DNA of 8,798 nt. Origin: Tissierellia bacterium. GTDB taxonomy: Bacteria; Bacillota; Clostridia; Tissierellales; Tissierellaceae. The notes under the pieces are model-generated. The model was given only the letters and a program-made list of their open reading frames with translations, was not told where the DNA came from and did not search any database. Positions 7,038 to 8,798 of the stretch are shown in pieces (position 1 is the first letter of the stretch; every line of letters begins with the position of its first letter). The stretch covers positions 1 to 8,798 of the forward strand of contig JAAYLY010000108.1 in NCBI GenBank assembly GCA_012521625.1, in the 5' to 3' direction. Both the position numbers and the translations under genes were made by a program.

Positions 7038-7101
7038 ATAATTGTCATACATGATATGTTAATTAACAAACATAATAGTATGATAAAAAACAAACAATTA
7101 T
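7038..7101. repeat. Nested inverted repeat centred on TGTTAATTAACA
   Basis: A perfect 12-base palindrome (7057-7068) is flanked by TCATAC (7045-7050)/GTATGA (7078-7083) and by ATAATTGT (7038-7045)/ACAATTAT (7094-7101). It lies just downstream of the leftward promoter, in the untranslated leader, so it could be a repressor operator or an RNA fold. Confidence 0.6.
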
Positions 7102-7102
7102 C

Positions 7103-7131
7103 ATTATATTACATGGTTTTTAAATAGTCAA
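7103..7131 (-). promoter_or_regulatory. Sigma-A promoter for the ydhY-ydhV-ydhW-like genes
   Basis: On the minus strand -35 TTGACT (7126-7131), a 17-base spacer and -10 TATAAT (7103-7108). Transcription would start near 7096, giving a leader of about 117 bases. A second TTGACA (7140-7145) lies 14 bases upstream of this -35; it could form an alternative promoter with a poor -10 (TAAAAA). Confidence 0.75.
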
Positions 7132-7174
7132 CGTAACTATGTCAAATTTTTTACAAGTAAGATTGATAAAATAT

Positions 7175-7203
7175 TTGCAATCCTATGGTTAATATATTAT
7201 AAT
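7175..7203 (+). promoter_or_regulatory. Sigma-A promoter for fdhD-tatA-tatA-tatC
   Basis: -35 TTGCAA (7175-7180), a 17-base spacer and a perfect -10 TATAAT (7198-7203). Transcription would start near 7210, leaving about 125 bases of leader before the fdhD ATG. Confidence 0.75.
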
Positions 7204-7208
7204 CCTAT
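7179..7208 (+). repeat. Direct repeat AATCCTAT flanking the promoter core
   Basis: AATCCTAT occurs at 7179-7186 and again at 7201-7208. The copies are 22 bases apart, about two helical turns, and overlap the end of the -35 and the -10. This could be a regulator site or chance in AT-rich DNA. Confidence 0.35.
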
Positions 7209-7261
7209 TGTATTAAAGCTAAAATATAATAAATATCAAAATTTAGGTAGTTATTATTGAA

Positions 7262-7305
7262 GGGAACTTTTGAAAGTCCTAATTAAGGGATGGCAAATAG
7301 GACTT
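7262..7305 (+). repeat. Two mutually exclusive hairpins in the fdhD leader
   Basis: AAGTCCTA (7274-7281) pairs perfectly with TAGGACTT (7298-7305). The same AAGTCC bases can instead pair back with the upstream GG..ACTTT (from 7262), so only one fold can form at a time. No T-run follows either stem. Confidence 0.4.
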
Positions 7306-7335
7306 ATCTATTCATTATAAAAAGGTGGTGATTAT

Positions 7336-8064
7336 ATGGAAAAGAGTAAACTTCTATCAGCCGTTGAGATGCCGGTAGAGTTGATAGTAAATGATAAAGT
7401 ACTTGCTACCTTTATGGCTACTCCTCAAGATCTAGATGAATTAGCCATAGGTCATCTATTAACACGGGGTCTTATAAAAGATATATCTTCCATAGAAGAT
7501 ATTAATGTGGATTCCAATACATATCAAATCTTCGTAACTACGAAGGATGAATTACCCAAGAAATTATATAACGTACCCGAGATCATCGTCAGTGGTACTT
7601 CCTCAGTAGACAAGTTTAGCGATAGTATATATGAAATCCCTAAAATTGAAAATGATTTTTCAGTCCAACTTTCAAAGATAATAGAAATCGCCAACATAAT
7701 GAATACACAAGCACCTATATACAACACTACTGGCGGTGTACATGCTGCTGTAATAATGGATGTGGAAAAGGATAGATATTTCCTAAGGGAAGACATAGGA
7801 AGGCACTGTGCAGTAGATAAGGCCGTAGGAGCAGCTGCTAAGGAGGGTGTAGACCTTTCCAATACCTTCATCTGCACTACTGGTAGGATTTCACTAGATA
7901 TGCTTTTAAAATCTGCAGTAGTTCAAATTCCTGTGGTGTCATCCTTAAAATATCCTAGCGATATGGGGGTAAAATTAGGGGATTTCTATGGCATATCAAT
8001 TGTGGCTAGGATATTGTCTAAAGAAGCTCTTATCTATACTCATGAAGAAAGAATAATAAAGTAA
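7336..8064 (+). CDS. fdhD: FdhD-like sulfurtransferase homologue lacking the conserved cysteine loop
   Basis: FdhD passes sulfur from a cysteine desulfurase to the bis-pterin cofactor of formate dehydrogenases. The 242-residue protein shows family landmarks: DELAIGHLLTRGLI (34-47), TGGVHAAVI (132-140), REDIGRHCAVDKAVG (151-165) and TTGRISLDMLLKSA (181-194). The loop normally reading SGCG or CGxCG is SGTSS at 86-90, with no cysteine. The only cysteines are C158, in place of the usual Asn of EDIGRHN, and C180. It is slightly shorter than the usual 260-280 residues. The start ATG follows AAGGTGGTGA. Tandem tatA genes begin 14 bases downstream on the same strand. Given its AOR neighbours it may serve that enzyme rather than a formate dehydrogenase, possibly by binding cofactor without sulfur transfer. 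Confidence 0.88.
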   Translation: MEKSKLLSAVEMPVELIVNDKVLATFMATPQDLDELAIGHLLTRGLIKDISSIEDINVDSNTYQIFVTTKDELPKKLYNVPEIIVSGTSSVDKFSDSIYEIPKIENDFSVQLSKIIEIANIMNTQAPIYNTTGGVHAAVIMDVEKDRYFLREDIGRHCAVDKAVGAAAKEGVDLSNTFICTTGRISLDMLLKSAVVQIPVVSSLKYPSDMGVKLGDFYGISIVARILSKEALIYTHEERIIK

Positions 8065-8078
8065 AAGGAGTGACTTTC

Positions 8079-8258
8079 ATGTTTGGTATACACAAAATTG
8101 GCTTGGGAGAACTTATCTTGATATTGGCTATTGCTTTAGTTGTTTTTGGTCCTAGTAAATTACCTGAAATCGGTAAATCTATGGGACAGGCTATAAAGGA
8201 GTTCCGTTCTAGCGTAAACAAGGATAGTTCAGCAGAAGGCCAAAATAAGGGAGAATAA
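8079..8258 (+). CDS. tatA: Sec-independent translocase subunit TatA (copy 1)
   Basis: TatA assembles the pore-forming part of the twin-arginine translocase, which exports folded proteins. The 59-residue product has a short N-terminal tail, one membrane helix (about 8-23), the FGPSKLPEIG hinge (23-32), an amphipathic helix and a polar tail. I start it at ATG 8079, with AAAGGAG 8 bases upstream; a GTG at 8070 would add three residues and overlaps that site. It lies between fdhD and a second tatA. Confidence 0.93.
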   Translation: MFGIHKIGLGELILILAIALVVFGPSKLPEIGKSMGQAIKEFRSSVNKDSSAEGQNKGE

Positions 8259-8285
8259 ATATAAGTTATTGAAGAGGAGGAATAC

Positions 8286-8486
8286 ATGATGTTTGGACCT
8301 GGAAGACTAGGTGTAATGGAGCTGGTATTGATTTTTGCTATAGCTTTAGTTTTATTTGGACCTAGCAAACTACCTGAGCTTGGTAAAGCCATGGGGGATG
8401 CAATTAACCAATTTAAAAGTGCTTCCAAGGAGATTACCGATGAGCTTAATAAGCCAGTAGAAGGTAATGAAAATAAAGATTCATAG
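8286..8486 (+). CDS. tatA: Sec-independent translocase subunit TatA (copy 2)
   Basis: A second TatA/TatE-type protein, 66 residues, with a membrane helix (about 10-24) and FGPSKLPELG at 24-33. Over the first 44 aligned residues about 28 are identical to copy 1, so the pair is a tandem duplication that has diverged mainly in the tail. GAGGAGG lies 5 bases before the first ATG and 8 before the second; either could be used. It could take a TatB-like role, but it has no long C-terminal helix. It ends 11 bases before tatC. Confidence 0.93.
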   Translation: MMFGPGRLGVMELVLIFAIALVLFGPSKLPELGKAMGDAINQFKSASKEITDELNKPVEGNENKDS

Positions 8487-8497
8487 AGGATGAAAGT

Positions 8498-8798
8498 ATG
8501 GAAAGTCAAGATAAAAAACAAACAATTATTGAACATCTGTCCGAATTAAGAAAGCGGATCATATACAGTATTGTTTCATTAATCGTTTGTTCTATTATTT
8601 CTTATAATTTCTCTGAAATAATAGTAGAGGATATGATCAACAAGGCTCCAAATATGGAGTTTGTATTTATTGCTCCAGCAGAGCTCTTTATGTCCTATAT
8701 AAAGGTTGCCATCGTAGGTGGAATAATTTTTTCCCTCCCTATAATCATCTTTCAAATCTGGTCCTTTGTAAAACCAGGATTGGAAAGGAATGAAAGGC
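8498..8798 (+). CDS. tatC: Sec-independent translocase subunit TatC (partial, N-terminal 100 codons)
   Basis: TatC is the multi-spanning membrane receptor that binds twin-arginine signal peptides. The visible part has HLSELRKR (13-20) before the first membrane helix, APAELFMSYIKV (59-70), a second helix, and FQIWSFVKPGLERNER (85-100), which includes the conserved cytoplasmic loop with glutamates involved in signal recognition. It runs off the right edge; the family is about 240-250 residues. ATG 8498 has a GAGG about 8 bases upstream. An ATG at 8490 is out of frame and is not used. Confidence 0.92.
   Translation, partial: MESQDKKQTIIEHLSELRKRIIYSIVSLIVCSIISYNFSEIIVEDMINKAPNMEFVFIAPAELFMSYIKVAIVGGIIFSLPIIIFQIWSFVKPGLERNER

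Larger units (their letters stand above)
6980..7335. promoter_or_regulatory. Divergent AT-rich control region
   Basis: This is a non-coding stretch of 356 bases between the leftward oxidoreductase genes and the rightward fdhD-tat genes. It contains one near-consensus sigma-A promoter per direction, a nested palindrome in the leftward leader, an 8-base direct repeat around the rightward -10, and two competing hairpins in the rightward leader. I see no RNA gene and no convincing coding sequence in it. Confidence 0.8.

Noticed and set aside
7094..7110. Fur-like box around AATGATAATTGTT
   Set aside because: Only one half matches the iron-box pattern; the rest does not, and such matches are common in AT-rich DNA.
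7164..7177. FNR/CRP-type site beginning TTGAT
   Set aside because: The second half lacks ATCAA at the right spacing, so only half of the site is present.
8030..8536. Long minus-strand open frame across the tatA genes
   Set aside because: It is antisense to two well-supported tatA genes with good ribosome sites, and shows a shadow of the tandem duplication, not a real protein.

Overview
The window looks like chromosomal DNA from an AT-rich, low-GC Gram-positive anaerobe, probably a clostridium or relative. The reasons are strong AGGAGG/GGTGA-type ribosome binding sites, near-consensus sigma-A promoters in AT-rich spacers, and clostridial-looking versions of MoeA, MobB, FdhD and TatA/TatC. I cannot name the species. 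The theme is one pterin-metal (tungsten or molybdenum) oxidoreductase together with much of what is needed to make its cofactor, sulfurate it and export it.

Left block, all on the minus strand and read right to left from about 7096 to 1. It starts with a Tat-signal-bearing four-cluster ferredoxin subunit like YdhY (6329-6979), followed by an aldehyde:ferredoxin oxidoreductase family catalytic subunit like YdhV (4193-6313) and a YdhW-like acidic protein with an internal duplication (3443-4165). The order matches the first three genes of the E. coli ydhYVWXUT cluster. A 238-base structured spacer (3205-3442) follows. Then come cofactor genes: a molybdopterin-binding MoeA relative with a four-cysteine tail (2179-3204), moeA (972-2177), mobB (401-901) and the first 130 codons of moaA, which runs off the left edge. 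The spacer carries several hairpins whose G-U pairs only work in the minus-strand transcript. It is a good candidate for a Moco/Tuco-type riboswitch or another cis-acting leader.

Divergent control region (6980-7335). Two near-consensus sigma-A promoters point away from each other. The leftward promoter is followed by a nested palindrome. The rightward one is flanked by a direct repeat and followed by a leader with two competing hairpins.

Right block, plus strand: fdhD-like (7336-8064), two tandem tatA genes (8079-8258, 8286-8486) and the start of tatC (8498 to the window edge). The FdhD-like protein lacks the cysteine loop expected for sulfur transfer. The Tat translocase lies immediately beside a gene for a Tat substrate.

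Taken together, the window can be read as a self-contained unit: enzyme, electron-transfer subunit, possible dedicated assembly factor, cofactor synthesis, a sulfuration-like accessory protein and an export machine. The main puzzle is topology. The ferredoxin subunit has a twin-arginine signal plus lipobox, while the catalytic subunit has none, so the enzyme is either carried out with its partner or held at the inner face of the membrane.
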